A stretch of DNA of 64,000 nt. Source: Mycolicibacterium phlei (GTDB lineage Bacteria; Actinomycetota; Actinomycetes; Mycobacteriales; Mycobacteriaceae). The stretch is from positions 3,348,001 to 3,412,000 of the forward strand of contig NZ_CP014475.1 of assembly GCF_001583415.1 (NCBI RefSeq). The letters run 5' to 3'. Positions 43,712 to 53,630 of this stretch are shown one piece after another. Every line of letters begins with the position of its first letter. Position 1 is the first letter of the stretch. The position numbers and the translations under genes were made by a program. The notes under the pieces are model-generated. The model was not told the DNA's origin. It saw nothing but the letters and a program-made list of their open reading frames with translations, and searched no databases.

Positions 43712-43726
43712 ACCCTAATCTAGGGT
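43712..43726. promoter_or_regulatory. Mirror-symmetric divergent -10 pair between gcvT and pepB
   Basis: ACCCTAATCTAGGGT is a 15-base palindrome with a 3-base centre. Each arm reads TAGGGT outward, and each is followed by exactly 8 bases and a GTG start codon: 43703 on the minus strand (gcvT) and 43735 on the plus strand (pepB). Both genes would be leaderless, and two polymerases could not occupy the site together. Confidence 0.6.
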
Positions 43727-43734
43727 TGTTCTCC

Positions 43735-45264
43735 GTGAGCGCTGCATACGTCGGATACCAGGCCCCCGCTGTCACCGTCGCCTCGTCGCTGCCCAGACGC
43801 AAGGCGAAGTCCTCGGCGCTGATCGTCCCGGTGACCAGCGGAGGCGATGACGACAGTTCGGCCCGGGTGGTGGCCAACCCGTTCCTCGACGCCGCTGCGA
43901 CCGCCGAGATCGAGGCGGCCCTGGCGGCGCTGGGCGCCAAGGGCGGCGCCGAGCAGGTGACCCGGGTGGTGGCGCCGTCGCTGCCGGTCGGCTACGTGCT
44001 GGCGGTCGGCCTCGGCAAGGAGCGCGACGAGTACCCCGCCGAGGTGATCCGTCGCGCGGCCGGTGCCGCGGCCCGCTCGCTGAACGGCACCGAGACCGCG
44101 CTCACCACGCTCTCGGAGCTGAACCTGGGCGCCGCGGTCGAGGGCCTGATCCTGGGCTCGTACCGGTTCGCCGACTTCCGCAGCGCCAAGACCGCGCCCA
44201 AGGACGCCGGGCTGCGCACCATCACCGCGCTGACCACCGCACGGGGCCAGAAGGACGTCGCGCAGAAGGCCGCCGACATCGCGACCGCCGTGGCCACCGC
44301 GCGCGACCTGGTCAACACCCCGCCCAGCCACCTGTTCCCCGCCGAGTTCGCCGCTCGCGCAAAGGCTTTGGGTGAATCTGTCGGGCTGACGGTGGAGATC
44401 CTCGACGAGAAGGCGCTGGAGAAGGCCGGGTTCGGCGGCATCATCGGCGTCGGCAAGGGCTCGTCGCGCCCGCCGCGGCTGGTGCGGCTGAGCCACAAGG
44501 GGGCCAAGCCGCGCGGACGCAACCGCGGCAAGAAGGTCGCGCTGGTCGGTAAGGGCATCACGTTCGACACCGGCGGCATCTCGATCAAGCCGGCCGCCAA
44601 CATGCACCACATGACCTCGGACATGGGCGGTGCGGCGGCGGTGATCGCGACCGTGGTGCTCGCGGCCAAGCAGAACCTGCCGATCGACGTGATCGCCACC
44701 GTGCCGATGGCCGAGAACATGCCGTCGGCGACCGCGCAGCGGCCGGGTGACGTGCTCACCCAGTACGGCGGCACCACGGTCGAGGTGCTCAACACCGACG
44801 CCGAGGGCCGGCTGATCCTGGCCGACGCGATCGTGCGGGCCTGCGAGGACAACCCGGACTACCTGATCGAGACCTCCACGCTGACCGGCGCGCAGATGGT
44901 GGCGCTGGGCAACCGCACCCCGGGCGTGATGGGCAGCGACGAGTTCCGCGACCGGGTGGCCGCCCGCTCGCAGGAGGTCGGCGAGAACGGCTGGCCGATG
45001 CCGCTGCCCGAGGAACTCAAGGACGAACTGAAGTCGACGGTCGCCGACCTGGCCAACGTCAGCGGTTCACGCTGGGGCGGCATGCTGGTCGCGGGCACCT
45101 ACCTGCGTGAGTTCGTCGCCGACGGCGTGCAATGGGCGCACATCGACATCGCGGGCCCGGCCTTCAACTCCGCGGGCCCGTGGGGCTACACCGGCAAGGG
45201 CGGCACCGGCGTGCCGACCCGGACGCTGTTCGCGGTGCTCGAGGACATCTCGGCCAACGGCTAG
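43735..45264 (+). CDS. pepB: Leucyl aminopeptidase (M17 family)
   Basis: Dinuclear-metal aminopeptidase active in peptide turnover, 509 residues. The C-terminal catalytic domain has the metal-binding [19 protein letters not shown] and [14 protein letters not shown] (Asp, Asp, Glu ligands), plus [11 protein letters not shown] and [12 protein letters not shown] 43735 was chosen because a -10 hexamer lies 8 bases upstream and the N-terminus [10 protein letters not shown] has the right length for the family; TTG 43726 is the alternative. The stop shares CTAG with the ephD stop. Confidence 0.95.
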   Translation: MSAAYVGYQAPAVTVASSLPRRKAKSSALIVPVTSGGDDDSSARVVANPFLDAAATAEIEAALAALGAKGGAEQVTRVVAPSLPVGYVLAVGLGKERDEYPAEVIRRAAGAAARSLNGTETALTTLSELNLGAAVEGLILGSYRFADFRSAKTAPKDAGLRTITALTTARGQKDVAQKAADIATAVATARDLVNTPPSHLFPAEFAARAKALGESVGLTVEILDEKALEKAGFGGIIGVGKGSSRPPRLVRLSHKGAKPRGRNRGKKVALVGKGITFDTGGISIKPAANMHHMTSDMGGAAAVIATVVLAAKQNLPIDVIATVPMAENMPSATAQRPGDVLTQYGGTTVEVLNTDAEGRLILADAIVRACEDNPDYLIETSTLTGAQMVALGNRTPGVMGSDEFRDRVAARSQEVGENGWPMPLPEELKDELKSTVADLANVSGSRWGGMLVAGTYLREFVADGVQWAHIDIAGPAFNSAGPWGYTGKGGTGVPTRTLFAVLEDISANG

Positions 45265-47030
45265 ACCACCTGGCCGCGGGCGGTGCTGCGCATCACCTGC
45301 GGCGCCAGGTGCGAGACGCCGTAGAGCAGGTGCGCCTCCGGGGTGACCGGGCGGATCGGCTTGTTCTTCCTGACCGCGTCGAGGATCGCGTCGGCCACCT
45401 TGTCCGGGCCGTAGCGGCGCAGGCTGAACAGCTTCTGCAGCTGCCTGCGGCGACCGTCGACCTTGCCCTGCTTTGCGGCCGGCGCGTCGAAGCGGGTGGT
45501 GTTGATGATGTTGGTGTCGATCACGCCCGGGCAGATCGTGGTCAGTCCGATGCCGGCGCGGTCGAGTTCGGCGCGCAGGCAGTCGCTGAACATGAACACC
45601 GCGGCCTTGCTGGTGGCGTAGGCGTTCATCGACTGCTGCGGCGCGAACGCGGCCATCGACGACACGTTGACGACGTGCCCGCCCATGCCGCGGTCGACCA
45701 TGCGTCGCCCGAATGACCGGCAGCAGTTGACGATTCCGCCGAAGTTGATGGACAGCACCCGCTCGTACTCGGCGCGCGGGGTGTCGAGGAACATGCCGGC
45801 GTGCCCCACCCCGGCGTTGTTGACCACCACGTCGGGCACCCCGTGCTCGGCGCACACGGTGTCGGCGAACGCCTCGACGGCGTCGGCGTCGGAGACGTCG
45901 AGCACATAGGGGTGCGCGACGCCGCCGCGCGCGCTGATCTGCGCGGCGGTCTCCTTGACCGAGCCCTCGTCGACGTCGCTGACGATGAGCTCCGCACCCT
46001 GCTTCGCGAACGCCAGCGCGGTCGCCCGGCCGATGCCGCTGCCCGCCCCGGTGACCGAAACCAGTGTGTCGCTGAAGTGTTCGCGCCGTCCGCCGACGCG
46101 GGCGCGGCGCAGTTCGCGGGCGGGCGGGGCGCCGTCGACGTGGTCGGCGAGTTGGCGCACGGCGCGAGCGAGCAGATCCGGGTGCGACATCGGCGTCCAG
46201 TGCCCGGCGTTGACGTCGCGCCGCCACAGCCGCGCCACCCAGCGCGGGGTGTCGTCGTAGACGTACGGGCGCACGAACCGGTCGCGGGTGTTGACGATCA
46301 GCTGAACGGGTACGTCGACGTGATGATCGGGCCGCGCCTTGACCAGCGACCGCAGGAAGTTGGCGCGGTACACCTTGAGGCTGTTCACGGCGTCGGTGGC
46401 CAGTTGCGGCGAGTGGTGGATCCGCTCGGGGGCGATCCCGTCGCGCCCGGTGAGGATCCGGTCGAGCTTGCCACGGCGCATCCCGCGCCGCACGGACATC
46501 GGTCCGAGCACCGGGGTGGCGAACACCGTCATGTAGCTCATGCGGCCGAACTGGGCCAGCGCCCGTGCGAAGCGGCGCGGCCGGTACGGCTGGCGCAGCG
46601 CACCGAGGATGAACCGGTTGAGGTGGTCGGCGCTGGGCCCGGACACCGAGGTGAACGACGCCACCCGCTCGCGGGCCTCGGGGCGGGCGAGGTACTCCCA
46701 CAGCGCGGCCGAACCCCAGTCGTGGGCCAGCACGTGCACCGGGGCGTCCGGGCTGACGGCGGCGGTGACGGCCGCGAAGTCGTCGGCGTAGCACGCCAGG
46801 CGGTACTGCGGAACCTGTTGGGGAACAGTCGATTTACCAACACCGCGGTTGTCGTAGCGGATGATCCGGAACTGGTCGGCCAGCAGCGGTACGACACCGT
46901 CCCACAGCACGTGCGAGTCCGGCCAGCCGTGCACCAGCACCAGCGTGGGCCCGTCGGGATTGCCTTCCTCGTAGACCGCGATCCGCACGTCGCCCGTGCT
47001 GTCGACGAACCGTTCGATGCTCTCGCTCAT
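45261..47030 (-). CDS. ephD: EphD: epoxide hydrolase-like alpha/beta hydrolase fused to a short-chain dehydrogenase
   Basis: Two-domain protein of 589 residues. Residues 1-300 are an alpha/beta hydrolase with [12 protein letters not shown], the nucleophile elbow [15 protein letters not shown] (Asp nucleophile), and [11 protein letters not shown] with the catalytic His. Residues 320-560 are an SDR with [25 protein letters not shown] and the YATSK catalytic pair. From memory, M. tuberculosis EphD has been linked to epoxy-mycolate metabolism. GGAGG precedes ATG 47030 by 4 bases; GTG 47033 is the adjacent alternative. Confidence 0.94.
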   Translation of the reverse strand: MSESIERFVDSTGDVRIAVYEEGNPDGPTLVLVHGWPDSHVLWDGVVPLLADQFRIIRYDNRGVGKSTVPQQVPQYRLACYADDFAAVTAAVSPDAPVHVLAHDWGSAALWEYLARPEARERVASFTSVSGPSADHLNRFILGALRQPYRPRRFARALAQFGRMSYMTVFATPVLGPMSVRRGMRRGKLDRILTGRDGIAPERIHHSPQLATDAVNSLKVYRANFLRSLVKARPDHHVDVPVQLIVNTRDRFVRPYVYDDTPRWVARLWRRDVNAGHWTPMSHPDLLARAVRQLADHVDGAPPARELRRARVGGRREHFSDTLVSVTGAGSGIGRATALAFAKQGAELIVSDVDEGSVKETAAQISARGGVAHPYVLDVSDADAVEAFADTVCAEHGVPDVVVNNAGVGHAGMFLDTPRAEYERVLSINFGGIVNCCRSFGRRMVDRGMGGHVVNVSSMAAFAPQQSMNAYATSKAAVFMFSDCLRAELDRAGIGLTTICPGVIDTNIINTTRFDAPAAKQGKVDGRRRQLQKLFSLRRYGPDKVADAILDAVRKNKPIRPVTPEAHLLYGVSHLAPQVMRSTARGQVV

Positions 47031-47078
47031 CACCCCTCCGGGACTAGGCGGTACCGCCGGTACCGTAACAGTGCCGAG

Positions 47079-47429
47079 TCAGCTTTCCTCGAGTTCGCGC
47101 CGCAACGCGCGGCGGCGCTCGATGCGGCGGCGTTCGTCGTAGTCGCGCATCCGCTGCGGGTAGCCGACCTTCTGCACGTCATACACCGGGATCCTCAGCC
47201 GGTCGGACAGCCGGCGCGCGCCTGCCTCTCCCCCGGCCCGGCGCCGCGTCCACTCCCCGTCGGCGGCCACCAGCACCACCGTGACGTCGGTGACCGTGGT
47301 CTTCGGTTCGACGAACGCCTCGACGCCGGTGTGGGTGGCCACCCAGTTGCGCAGGTACTCGAGATCGGCGGCGGAATCGATGCGCGCGCCGCGACGTTTG
47401 TTACGCCGAAACCTGTCGAACAGTCCCAC
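47079..47429 (-). CDS. Conserved hypothetical basic protein
   Basis: A 116-residue protein I do not recognise by family. It begins VGLFDRFRRNKRRGARIDSA, has a central alpha/beta part (TTVTDVTVVLVAADGEWTRR) and ends in a charged helix (DERRRIERRRALRRELEES). The GTG 47429 start places a short amphipathic GLFDRFRR helix at the N-terminus, which may contact the membrane. It is upstream of ephD on the same strand with a 48-base gap, and divergent from dlaT. Confidence rests on codon pattern and on the absence of any other gene here. Confidence 0.7.
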   Translation of the reverse strand: MGLFDRFRRNKRRGARIDSAADLEYLRNWVATHTGVEAFVEPKTTVTDVTVVLVAADGEWTRRRAGGEAGARRLSDRLRIPVYDVQKVGYPQRMRDYDERRRIERRRALRRELEES

Positions 47430-47587
47430 CGCCGGCCGGGGCTCCCTTCGCTTACTTGTCTCGATAGTGCCAGAGCGGCAGGTCCGAGGTCTGCCACGAC
47501 CGGTGAGGCAAGTCATGGAAGGATGGGTCCGAAGGCATTCGACACAGCACGACTGACGACCGTTCAAGGGAGCGAGGGAGTCACTCA

Positions 47588-49321
47588 ATGGCCATCTCCG
47601 TACAGATGCCCGCACTCGGCGAGAGCGTTACCGAGGGGACTGTCACCCGCTGGCTCAAGCAAGAGGGCGACACGGTTGAACAGGATGAGCCACTGCTGGA
47701 GGTCTCCACCGACAAGGTGGACACCGAGATCCCCGCTCCCGCGTCGGGTGTGCTGAAGAAGATCATCGCCCAGGAGGACGACACCGTCGAGGTCGGCGGT
47801 GAGCTGGCGATCATCGGCGATGCCGACGAGGCCGACGGTGACGGCGGTGCTCCCGCCGCCGAGCCTGAGCCCGAGCCCGAACCGGAGCCCGAGCCCGCCG
47901 CCGAGGAAGCCGAGCCGACCCCCGCCCCCGCCGCGTCGTCGTCAAGTTCGTCCGGGTCGTCCGGGTCGTCCACTCCCGTCGTGATGCCCGAACTCGGCGA
48001 GTCGGTCACCGAGGGCACCGTCACCCGCTGGCTGAAGAAGGTCGGCGACACCGTCGAGGTCGATGAGCCGCTGTTGGAGGTGTCCACCGACAAGGTCGAC
48101 ACCGAGATCCCGTCGCCGGTCGCCGGTGTGCTGGTGTCGATCACCGCGCAGGAGGACGACACCGTCGAGGTCGGCGGCGAGCTGGCCCGCATCGGCGAGC
48201 CCGGCGCCCAGGCCGCCGCCGAGCCGGAACCCGAGCCGGAACCCGAGCCCGCACCGGAGCCGAAGGTCGAGGCCAAGCCCGAACCCAAGCCGGAGCCCAA
48301 GGCCGTCCCGGCCGAGGACAAGGTCGAGCCCGCACCCGCGCCCAAGCCGGCCCCCGCCGCGTCGGCGCCGTCGGGAGACGCCAGCCCGTACGTCACCCCG
48401 CTGGTGCGAAAGCTGGCCGCCGAGAACGGTGTTGACCTCTCGACGGTGAAGGGCACCGGTGTCGGCGGGCGGATCCGCAAGCAGGATGTGCTCGCCGCCG
48501 CGGAGGCCGCCAAGGCGGCCAAGTCCGCACCCGCCGCCGCGGCACCGGCTCCGGCCGCCAAGGCGCCGGCCGCGGCCACCCCGTCGCCGCTGGCGCACCT
48601 GCGCGGCACCACGCAGAAGGCCAACCGCATCCGCCAGCTGACCGCGAAGAAGACCCGCGAGTCGCTGCAGGCCACCGCGCAGCTGACGCAGACCCACGAG
48701 GTCGACATGACCAAGATCGTGGCGCTGCGCAACCGGGCGAAGGCCACCTTCGCCGAGCGCGAGGGCGTCAACCTGACGTTCCTGCCGTTCATCGCCCGCG
48801 CGGTGATCGAGGCGCTCAAGGCGCACCCGAACATCAACGCCAGCTACAACGAGGAAACCAAGGAGATCACCTACTACGACGCCGAGCACATCGGCTTCGC
48901 GGTGGACACCGAGCAGGGTCTGCTGTCGCCGGTGATCCACAACGCCGGTGACCTGTCGCTGGCCGGGCTGGCCCGGGCGATCGCCGACATCGCCGACCGC
49001 GCCCGCTCGGGCAACCTCAAGCCCGACGAGCTGTCCGGCGGCACGTTCACGATCACCAACATCGGCAGCCAGGGCGCGCTGTTCGACACCCCGATCCTGG
49101 TGCCGCCGCAGGCGGCGATGCTGGGCACCGGCGCGATCGTCAAGCGGCCGCGGGTGGTCGTCGACGCCGAGGGCAACGAGACCATCGGCATCCGGTCGGT
49201 GTGCTACCTGCCGCTGACCTACGACCACCGGCTCATCGACGGTGCGGACGCCGGGCGGTTCCTGACCACCATCCGCAAGCGTCTCGAGGAAGGTGCCTTC
49301 GAGGCCGACCTGGGCCTCTAG
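47588..49321 (+). CDS. dlaT: Dihydrolipoamide acyltransferase (E2), two lipoyl domains
   Basis: E2 core of the pyruvate dehydrogenase complex and of peroxynitrite reductase in M. tuberculosis. The 577 residues consist of two lipoyl domains (about 1-78 and 128-205) with lipoylation sites STDKVDTE at Lys43 and Lys169, Glu/Pro-rich linkers, an E1/E3-binding domain ([19 protein letters not shown]) and the catalytic domain ending with [17 protein letters not shown] (catalytic His and Asp). The two lipoyl domains are very similar, indicating an internal duplication. lipB and lipA downstream make its cofactor. Confidence 0.96.
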   Translation: MAISVQMPALGESVTEGTVTRWLKQEGDTVEQDEPLLEVSTDKVDTEIPAPASGVLKKIIAQEDDTVEVGGELAIIGDADEADGDGGAPAAEPEPEPEPEPEPAAEEAEPTPAPAASSSSSSGSSGSSTPVVMPELGESVTEGTVTRWLKKVGDTVEVDEPLLEVSTDKVDTEIPSPVAGVLVSITAQEDDTVEVGGELARIGEPGAQAAAEPEPEPEPEPAPEPKVEAKPEPKPEPKAVPAEDKVEPAPAPKPAPAASAPSGDASPYVTPLVRKLAAENGVDLSTVKGTGVGGRIRKQDVLAAAEAAKAAKSAPAAAAPAPAAKAPAAATPSPLAHLRGTTQKANRIRQLTAKKTRESLQATAQLTQTHEVDMTKIVALRNRAKATFAEREGVNLTFLPFIARAVIEALKAHPNINASYNEETKEITYYDAEHIGFAVDTEQGLLSPVIHNAGDLSLAGLARAIADIADRARSGNLKPDELSGGTFTITNIGSQGALFDTPILVPPQAAMLGTGAIVKRPRVVVDAEGNETIGIRSVCYLPLTYDHRLIDGADAGRFLTTIRKRLEEGAFEADLGL

Positions 49322-49334
49322 GGAATCCAACCAC

Positions 49335-50237
49335 GTGTCGGTCATCGCGGTCGCCGGGTCGTCCGGCCTCATCGGTACGGCGCTGGTGTACGCCCTGCGC
49401 GCCACCGACCACCGGGTGGTGCGCATCGTGCGCCGCGCGCCGGCCAACGCCGACGAGGTGTTCTGGAACCCCGACAGCGGCGAGTTCGACCCGGACACGC
49501 TGCGCGGCGTGGACGCCGTGGTGAACCTGTGCGGGGTCAGCATCGGCGAGAAGCGCTGGTCGGGTGCCTACAAGCAGACCCTGCGCGACAGCCGCATCGG
49601 ACCGACCGAGGTGCTGGCCGCCGCGGTCGCCGAGGTGGGGGTGCCGGTGCTGGTCAACGCCAGCGCGGTCGGCTACTACGGCGACACCGGCGCCCGGATC
49701 ACCGACGAGACCGCCCCGCCCGGCGACGGTTTCCTGGCGCACCTGTGCGTGGACTGGGAGGCTGCGACCGCGGCGGCCCGCCGGGACGGTGTGCGGGTGG
49801 TGCTGGCCCGCACCGGGCTGGTGCTGGCGCCCGGCGGCGGCCTGGTGCCGCGGCTGCGGACGTTGTTCGCGCTCGGGCTCGGCGCCCGGCTGGGCAACGG
49901 CCGCCAGTACATGCCGTGGATCAGCCTGGAGGACGAGGTCCGCGCCCTGCTGTTCGCGATCAACCACGACGAGGTGTCCGGCCCGCTCAACCTCACCGGG
50001 CCCGCACCCGTCACCAACGCGGAGTTCACCACCGCGTTCGGTCGTGCGCTGAACCGGCCCACCCCGCTGGCGGTGCCGGGTTTCGCCCTGCGCGCCGTCG
50101 TCGGGGAGTTCGCCGACGAGGGTCTGCTCGGCGGGCAGCGCGCGATCCCGGCCGCCCTGGAGCGCGCCGGGTTCGTGTTCCACCACAACACCATCGGCGA
50201 GGCGCTGGCGTTCGCGACCGCGGGGACGCGGGCGTAA
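49335..50237 (+). CDS. NAD-dependent epimerase-like protein, TIGR01777/SDR39U1 family
   Basis: Extended SDR protein of 300 residues. The Rossmann motif is [16 protein letters not shown] (about 5-20). Family blocks [26 protein letters not shown] (with the SDR Tyr) and [15 protein letters not shown] follow, and the C-terminal DUF1731-like part has [22 protein letters not shown] (cores [18 protein letters not shown]). The substrate is unknown in this family. GTG 49335 stands 13 bases after dlaT. The position between dlaT and lipB is the same in M. tuberculosis (Rv2216). Confidence 0.9.
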   Translation: MSVIAVAGSSGLIGTALVYALRATDHRVVRIVRRAPANADEVFWNPDSGEFDPDTLRGVDAVVNLCGVSIGEKRWSGAYKQTLRDSRIGPTEVLAAAVAEVGVPVLVNASAVGYYGDTGARITDETAPPGDGFLAHLCVDWEAATAAARRDGVRVVLARTGLVLAPGGGLVPRLRTLFALGLGARLGNGRQYMPWISLEDEVRALLFAINHDEVSGPLNLTGPAPVTNAEFTTAFGRALNRPTPLAVPGFALRAVVGEFADEGLLGGQRAIPAALERAGFVFHHNTIGEALAFATAGTRA

Positions 50238-50243
50238 CGGGAG

Positions 50244-50249
50244 TAGGTT
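50244..50249 (+). promoter_or_regulatory. -10 hexamer of lipB (leaderless)
   Basis: TAGGTT with a 6-base gap to GTG 50256, so lipB is likely to have its own start of transcription. Confidence 0.5.
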
Positions 50250-50255
50250 GGCACC

Positions 50256-50930
50256 GTGGACGGTTCAATCCGGTCGGCGGACGGTCCGATCGAGGTGCGG
50301 CGCCTGGGCACGGTCGACTACCAGCGGGCCTGGCAGTTGCAGCGCGAGATTCACGAGGCGCGCGTCGCCGGCGGCCCCGACACCCTGCTGCTGCTCGAGC
50401 ATCCACCGGTCTACACCGCGGGCAAGCGCACCGAACCGCACGAGCGCCCGGTCGACGGCACCCCCGTCGTCGACGTCGACCGCGGCGGCAAGATCACCTG
50501 GCACGGTCCCGGCCAGCTGGTGGGCTATCCCATCATCGGGTTGGCCGAACCCCTCGACGTGGTGAATTTCGTTCGCCGCCTTGAGGAAGCGTTGATCGCG
50601 GTGTGCAGCGACCTCGGGGTGCGCACGGGCCGGGTGGCGGGCCGCTCCGGGGTGTGGGTGGCCGCCGACGAGCGTGGGCCGGACCGCAAGATCGCCGCGA
50701 TCGGGATCCGGGTGGCGCGCGGGACGACGCTGCACGGGTTCGCGCTGAACTGCGACTGCGATCTGGGCGCGTTCGGCGCGATCGTGCCCTGCGGGATCAC
50801 CGACGCCGGGGTGACGTCGCTGACGGCCGAACTGGGCCGGCCGGTGCCGGTGGCCGAGGTGATCGATCGGGTGTCCGAATCCGTCGGCGACGCGCTCGAC
50901 GGCAGACTGCCGGTAGCCTTAACACAGTGA
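50256..50930 (+). CDS. lipB: Octanoyl-(acyl-carrier-protein) transferase LipB
   Basis: Moves octanoate from ACP onto lipoyl-domain lysines; LipA then adds sulfur. The 224 residues show [19 protein letters not shown], the catalytic Lys in [14 protein letters not shown] and the catalytic Cys in [14 protein letters not shown], together with [11 protein letters not shown]. The start is GTG 50256. The stop overlaps the lipA start as GTGA. The likely substrate is DlaT, encoded two genes upstream. Confidence 0.96.
   Translation: MDGSIRSADGPIEVRRLGTVDYQRAWQLQREIHEARVAGGPDTLLLLEHPPVYTAGKRTEPHERPVDGTPVVDVDRGGKITWHGPGQLVGYPIIGLAEPLDVVNFVRRLEEALIAVCSDLGVRTGRVAGRSGVWVAADERGPDRKIAAIGIRVARGTTLHGFALNCDCDLGAFGAIVPCGITDAGVTSLTAELGRPVPVAEVIDRVSESVGDALDGRLPVALTQ
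50914..50919 (+). promoter_or_regulatory. -10 hexamer of lipA inside lipB (leaderless)
   Basis: TAGCCT within the last codons of lipB stands 7 bases before GTG 50927, giving lipA an internal leaderless promoter in addition to read-through from lipB. Confidence 0.45.
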
Positions 50931-51853
50931 CGGTTACGCCTGACGGTCGGAAGCTGCTGCGTCTCGAGGTTCGCAACGCCGAGACGCCGATCGAGCGCAA
51001 GCCACCGTGGATCAAGACCCGCGCCAAGATGGGCCCGGAGTACAAGGAACTCAAGAGCCTGGTCAAGCGTGAGGGCCTGCACACGGTGTGCGAGGAGGCG
51101 GGCTGCCCGAACATCTTCGAGTGTTGGGAGGACCGCGAGGCGACCTTCCTGATCGGCGGCGAACAGTGCACCCGTCGCTGTGACTTCTGCCAGATCGACA
51201 CCGGCAAGCCCGCCGAGCTGGACCGCGACGAACCGCGCCGGGTGGCTGAGAGCGTCCAGGCCATGGGGCTGCGGTACTCGACGGTCACCGGGGTGGCGCG
51301 CGACGATCTGCCCGACGGCGGCGCCTGGCTGTACGCCGAGACCGTCCGCGCGATCAAGGCGCTCAACCCCAACACCGGGGTCGAGCTGCTGATCCCCGAC
51401 TTCAACGGCAAGCCCGAGCTGCTGCGCGAGGTGTTCGAGTCGCGTCCGGAAGTGTTGGCGCACAACGTCGAAACGGTGCCGCGCATCTTCAAGCGGATCC
51501 GCCCGGCGTTCCGCTACGAGCGCAGCCTGGGGGTGCTGACCGCGGCGCGGGAGTTCGGCCTGGTCACCAAGTCCAACCTGATCCTCGGCATGGGTGAGAC
51601 GCCCGAGGAGGTGCGCACCGCGCTGAAGGATCTGCACGACGCCGGCTGCGACATCGTCACCATCACCCAGTACCTGCGGCCGTCGGCGCGGCACCATCCG
51701 GTGGAGCGCTGGGTGCATCCCGACGAGTTCGTCGAGCACGAGAACTTCGCACGTGAGCTCGGGTTCGCCGGGGTGCTCGCCGGTCCGCTGGTGCGCTCGT
51801 CGTACCGGGCGGGACGGCTCTACGCTGCGGCCAAAGCCGCCGCCGTATCCTGA
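50927..51853 (+). CDS. lipA: Lipoyl synthase LipA
   Basis: Radical-SAM enzyme that inserts two sulfurs into octanoyl groups. The 308 residues contain the auxiliary cluster Cys set [12 protein letters not shown], the radical-SAM motif CTRRCDFC, and the C-terminal SSYRAGR motif whose Ser also binds the auxiliary cluster (RSSYRAG). [15 protein letters not shown] and [11 protein letters not shown] are family blocks. The GTG start overlaps the lipB stop. Fe-S supply could involve the A-type carrier encoded at 38024-38380. Confidence 0.96.
   Translation: MTVTPDGRKLLRLEVRNAETPIERKPPWIKTRAKMGPEYKELKSLVKREGLHTVCEEAGCPNIFECWEDREATFLIGGEQCTRRCDFCQIDTGKPAELDRDEPRRVAESVQAMGLRYSTVTGVARDDLPDGGAWLYAETVRAIKALNPNTGVELLIPDFNGKPELLREVFESRPEVLAHNVETVPRIFKRIRPAFRYERSLGVLTAAREFGLVTKSNLILGMGETPEEVRTALKDLHDAGCDIVTITQYLRPSARHHPVERWVHPDEFVEHENFARELGFAGVLAGPLVRSSYRAGRLYAAAKAAAVS
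51846..51851 (+). promoter_or_regulatory. -10 hexamer of the DUF4191 gene (leaderless)
   Basis: TATCCT, then GAGTGA, then ATG 51858; it lies over the end of lipA. Confidence 0.5.
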
Positions 51854-51857
51854 GTGA

Positions 51858-52610
51858 ATGGCTAAGAAGCGCAATCCAGCTGAGGTCAAGGCTGCGAAGG
51901 CAGAGGCAAAGGCGGCCCGCAAGGCGGCCGCCAAGCAGCGCCGCAGCCAGCTGTGGCAGGCGTTCCAGATCCAACGCAAGGAGGACAAGCGCCTGCTGCC
52001 CTACATGATCAGCGCGTTCGTGCTGATCGTGGCGGCCTCGGTGGCGCTGGGCCTGGTCGCGGGCGGGCTGACCACCTACATGATGATCCCGCTGGGCATC
52101 GTGCTCGGTGCGCTGGTCGCGTTCATCATCTTCGGGCGCCGCGCGCAGAAGTCGGTGTATCAGAAGGCCGAGGGTCAGACCGGTGCGGCGGCGTGGGCGC
52201 TGGAGAACATGCGCGGCAAGTGGCGGGTCACCCCGGGTGTGGCGGTGACCGGGCATTTCGACGCGGTGCACCGGGTGATCGGCCGGCCGGGTGTGATCTT
52301 CGTCGCCGAGGGGGCGCCGTCGCGGGTCAAGCCGCTGCTGGCGCAGGAGAAGAAGCGCACCGCGCGGCTGGTCGGTGACACCCCGATCTACGACGTGATC
52401 ATCGGCAACGGTGAGGGCGAGGTGCCGCTGGCCAAGCTGGAGCGCCACCTCAACAAGCTGCCCGCCAACATCACGGTCAAGCAGCTGGACGCGCTGGAGT
52501 CGCGGCTGACGGCGCTGAGCACCAAGGCCGGCCCCGCCGCGACGCCGAAGGGCCCGCTGCCCGCGCAGGCCAAGATGCGCGGCGTGCAGCGCACCGTCCG
52601 CCGCCGCTGA
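51858..52610 (+). CDS. DUF4191 membrane protein (Rv2219 type)
   Basis: Actinobacterial membrane protein of 250 residues without known function. A Lys/Ala-rich basic N-terminus (KKRNPAEVKAAKAEAKAARK) leads into QAFQIQRKEDKRLLPYM, two membrane spans (about 49-69 and 75-93) and a cytoplasmic domain with RPGVIFVAEGAPSRVKPLL. The C-terminus is basic (RGVQRTVRRR). It follows lipA by 4 bases. The codons around its stop are part of a direct repeat that recurs after the next gene. Confidence 0.88.
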   Translation: MAKKRNPAEVKAAKAEAKAARKAAAKQRRSQLWQAFQIQRKEDKRLLPYMISAFVLIVAASVALGLVAGGLTTYMMIPLGIVLGALVAFIIFGRRAQKSVYQKAEGQTGAAAWALENMRGKWRVTPGVAVTGHFDAVHRVIGRPGVIFVAEGAPSRVKPLLAQEKKRTARLVGDTPIYDVIIGNGEGEVPLAKLERHLNKLPANITVKQLDALESRLTALSTKAGPAATPKGPLPAQAKMRGVQRTVRRR

Positions 52611-52679
52611 CCTCTCGTCGTCGAACGTGAGCTTGTGATCGAGAAATCGCCGATTTCTCGCCAATAACTTCACGTTCGA
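52606..52679 (+). repeat. 74-bp direct repeat, left copy, containing hairpin H2
   Basis: It begins GCTGACCTCTCG, which includes the DUF4191 stop, and holds a two-tier hairpin (52619-52682): outer arms GTCGAACGTGA/TCACGTTCGAC and a perfect inner stem CGAGAAATCG (640-649) with CGATTTCTCG (651-660). It matches 53556-53629 with 3 differences over 74 bases at a distance of exactly 950. Looser similarity continues about 10 bases into the DUF4191 coding end. Confidence 0.85.
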
Positions 52680-52715
52680 CGGAACCGGGGGCGACGACGT
52701 GCCGTCCAACTTGGC

Positions 52716-53588
52716 ATGCGACCGTTCGTCGGCACCGAAGCACTGGCCGCGGGTGTGGTCACCCGCTACCAACTCAAGACCCGCTACCGGGCTATCTTTC
52801 GCAACGTCTACGTCGCGGCGGAACACGACGTCTCGCCGGTCGACAAGGCGATCGGCGCGTGGCTGTGGTCGGGACGACGCGCGACGGCAGCCGGTCTGTC
52901 CGCAGCAGCGCTGCACGGCACACGCTGGATCAGTTCGAAATCTCCCGCCGAGCTCAACCAGCCGAGTCGGCACAAGACGCCGGGCATCCTGCTGCACTCC
53001 GACACCCTCGCCGAGGACGAGGTGTGCGTGCTCAGAGGGGTGCCCGCGACGACACCGGCGCGAACGGCGTTCGACCTGGGACGCCGTGGCGGTGTTGAGA
53101 CAGCGGTGATCCGAATCGACGCGCTGATCCACGCGACACGTCTGAAAACCGAGGCCGTCGAGTCGGTGATCGCTCAGCACCGAGGTGCTCGTGGCCTGGT
53201 GCAGCTGCGCACCGTGCTCAAGCTGAGCGATCCCGGCGCGGAGTCACCCCAGGAGACCAGGACCCGGCTGGTGCTCACCGAAGCCGGTCTGCGCCCGACG
53301 CACACCCAGATCGAGGTCTACGACGGCTACGACCAGATCGGCCGCATCGACATGGGCTATCCGCGATGGAAGGTGGGCGTCGAATACGACGGGATTCAGC
53401 ACTGGACCGACCCGTGGGTCCGCAACCGCGACATCCACCGGCAGGCCGACTTCGATCGGCTGGGCTGGCGGATCGTGCGCGTCAACGCCGACATGTTGAG
53501 GTACCGGCGCGACCTCATCGTCTCCCGCACGCGCGCGGCGTTAGAGGCCGCCGGCGCTGACCTCTCGGCGTCGAACGTGAGCTTGTGA
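52716..53588 (+). CDS. AbiEi antitoxin-like / DUF559 nuclease-like protein
   Basis: A 290-residue accessory protein. Residues 1-60 resemble the winged-helix part of AbiEi-type (type IV toxin-antitoxin) antitoxins (GVVTRYQLKTRYRAIFRNVY). The C-terminal third is DUF559-like with a plausible PD-(D/E)xK nuclease core: Glu180, Asp212 (GRIDMGYP), Glu223-x-Asp225 (GVEYDGIQHW), His229 and RDIHRQADFDRLGW. No partner toxin gene is adjacent, so it is an orphan or acts alone. It lies between two 74-bp direct repeats, and its own stop is inside the right copy. It is absent at this place in M. tuberculosis as I recall it. Start ATG 52716; no clear ribosome-binding site. Confidence 0.85.
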   Translation: MRPFVGTEALAAGVVTRYQLKTRYRAIFRNVYVAAEHDVSPVDKAIGAWLWSGRRATAAGLSAAALHGTRWISSKSPAELNQPSRHKTPGILLHSDTLAEDEVCVLRGVPATTPARTAFDLGRRGGVETAVIRIDALIHATRLKTEAVESVIAQHRGARGLVQLRTVLKLSDPGAESPQETRTRLVLTEAGLRPTHTQIEVYDGYDQIGRIDMGYPRWKVGVEYDGIQHWTDPWVRNRDIHRQADFDRLGWRIVRVNADMLRYRRDLIVSRTRAALEAAGADLSASNVSL

Positions 53589-53629
53589 TCGTGAAATCGG
53601 CGATTTCTCGCCAATAACTTCACGTTCGG
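53556..53629 (+). repeat. 74-bp direct repeat, right copy, containing hairpin H3
   Basis: Same sequence as 52606-52679 except for three bases. Here the leading GCTGACCTC is read through in another frame as the last codons of the AbiEi/DUF559 gene. The hairpin (53569-53630) keeps the outer arms; the inner stem has one mismatch. It separates the convergent AbiEi/DUF559 and RDD genes and ends at the RDD stop. Confidence 0.85.
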
Positions 53630-53630
53630 C

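Noticed and set aside
47588..48200. Assembly duplication in dlaT
   Set aside because: The two lipoyl domains are similar in protein but differ in many codons and linkers, as in other actinobacterial E2 proteins with several lipoyl domains.
52606..53629. Insertion sequence or composite transposon around the AbiEi/DUF559 gene
   Set aside because: The bracketing repeats are direct, not terminal inverted, no transposase is encoded, and no short target duplication is seen outside them.
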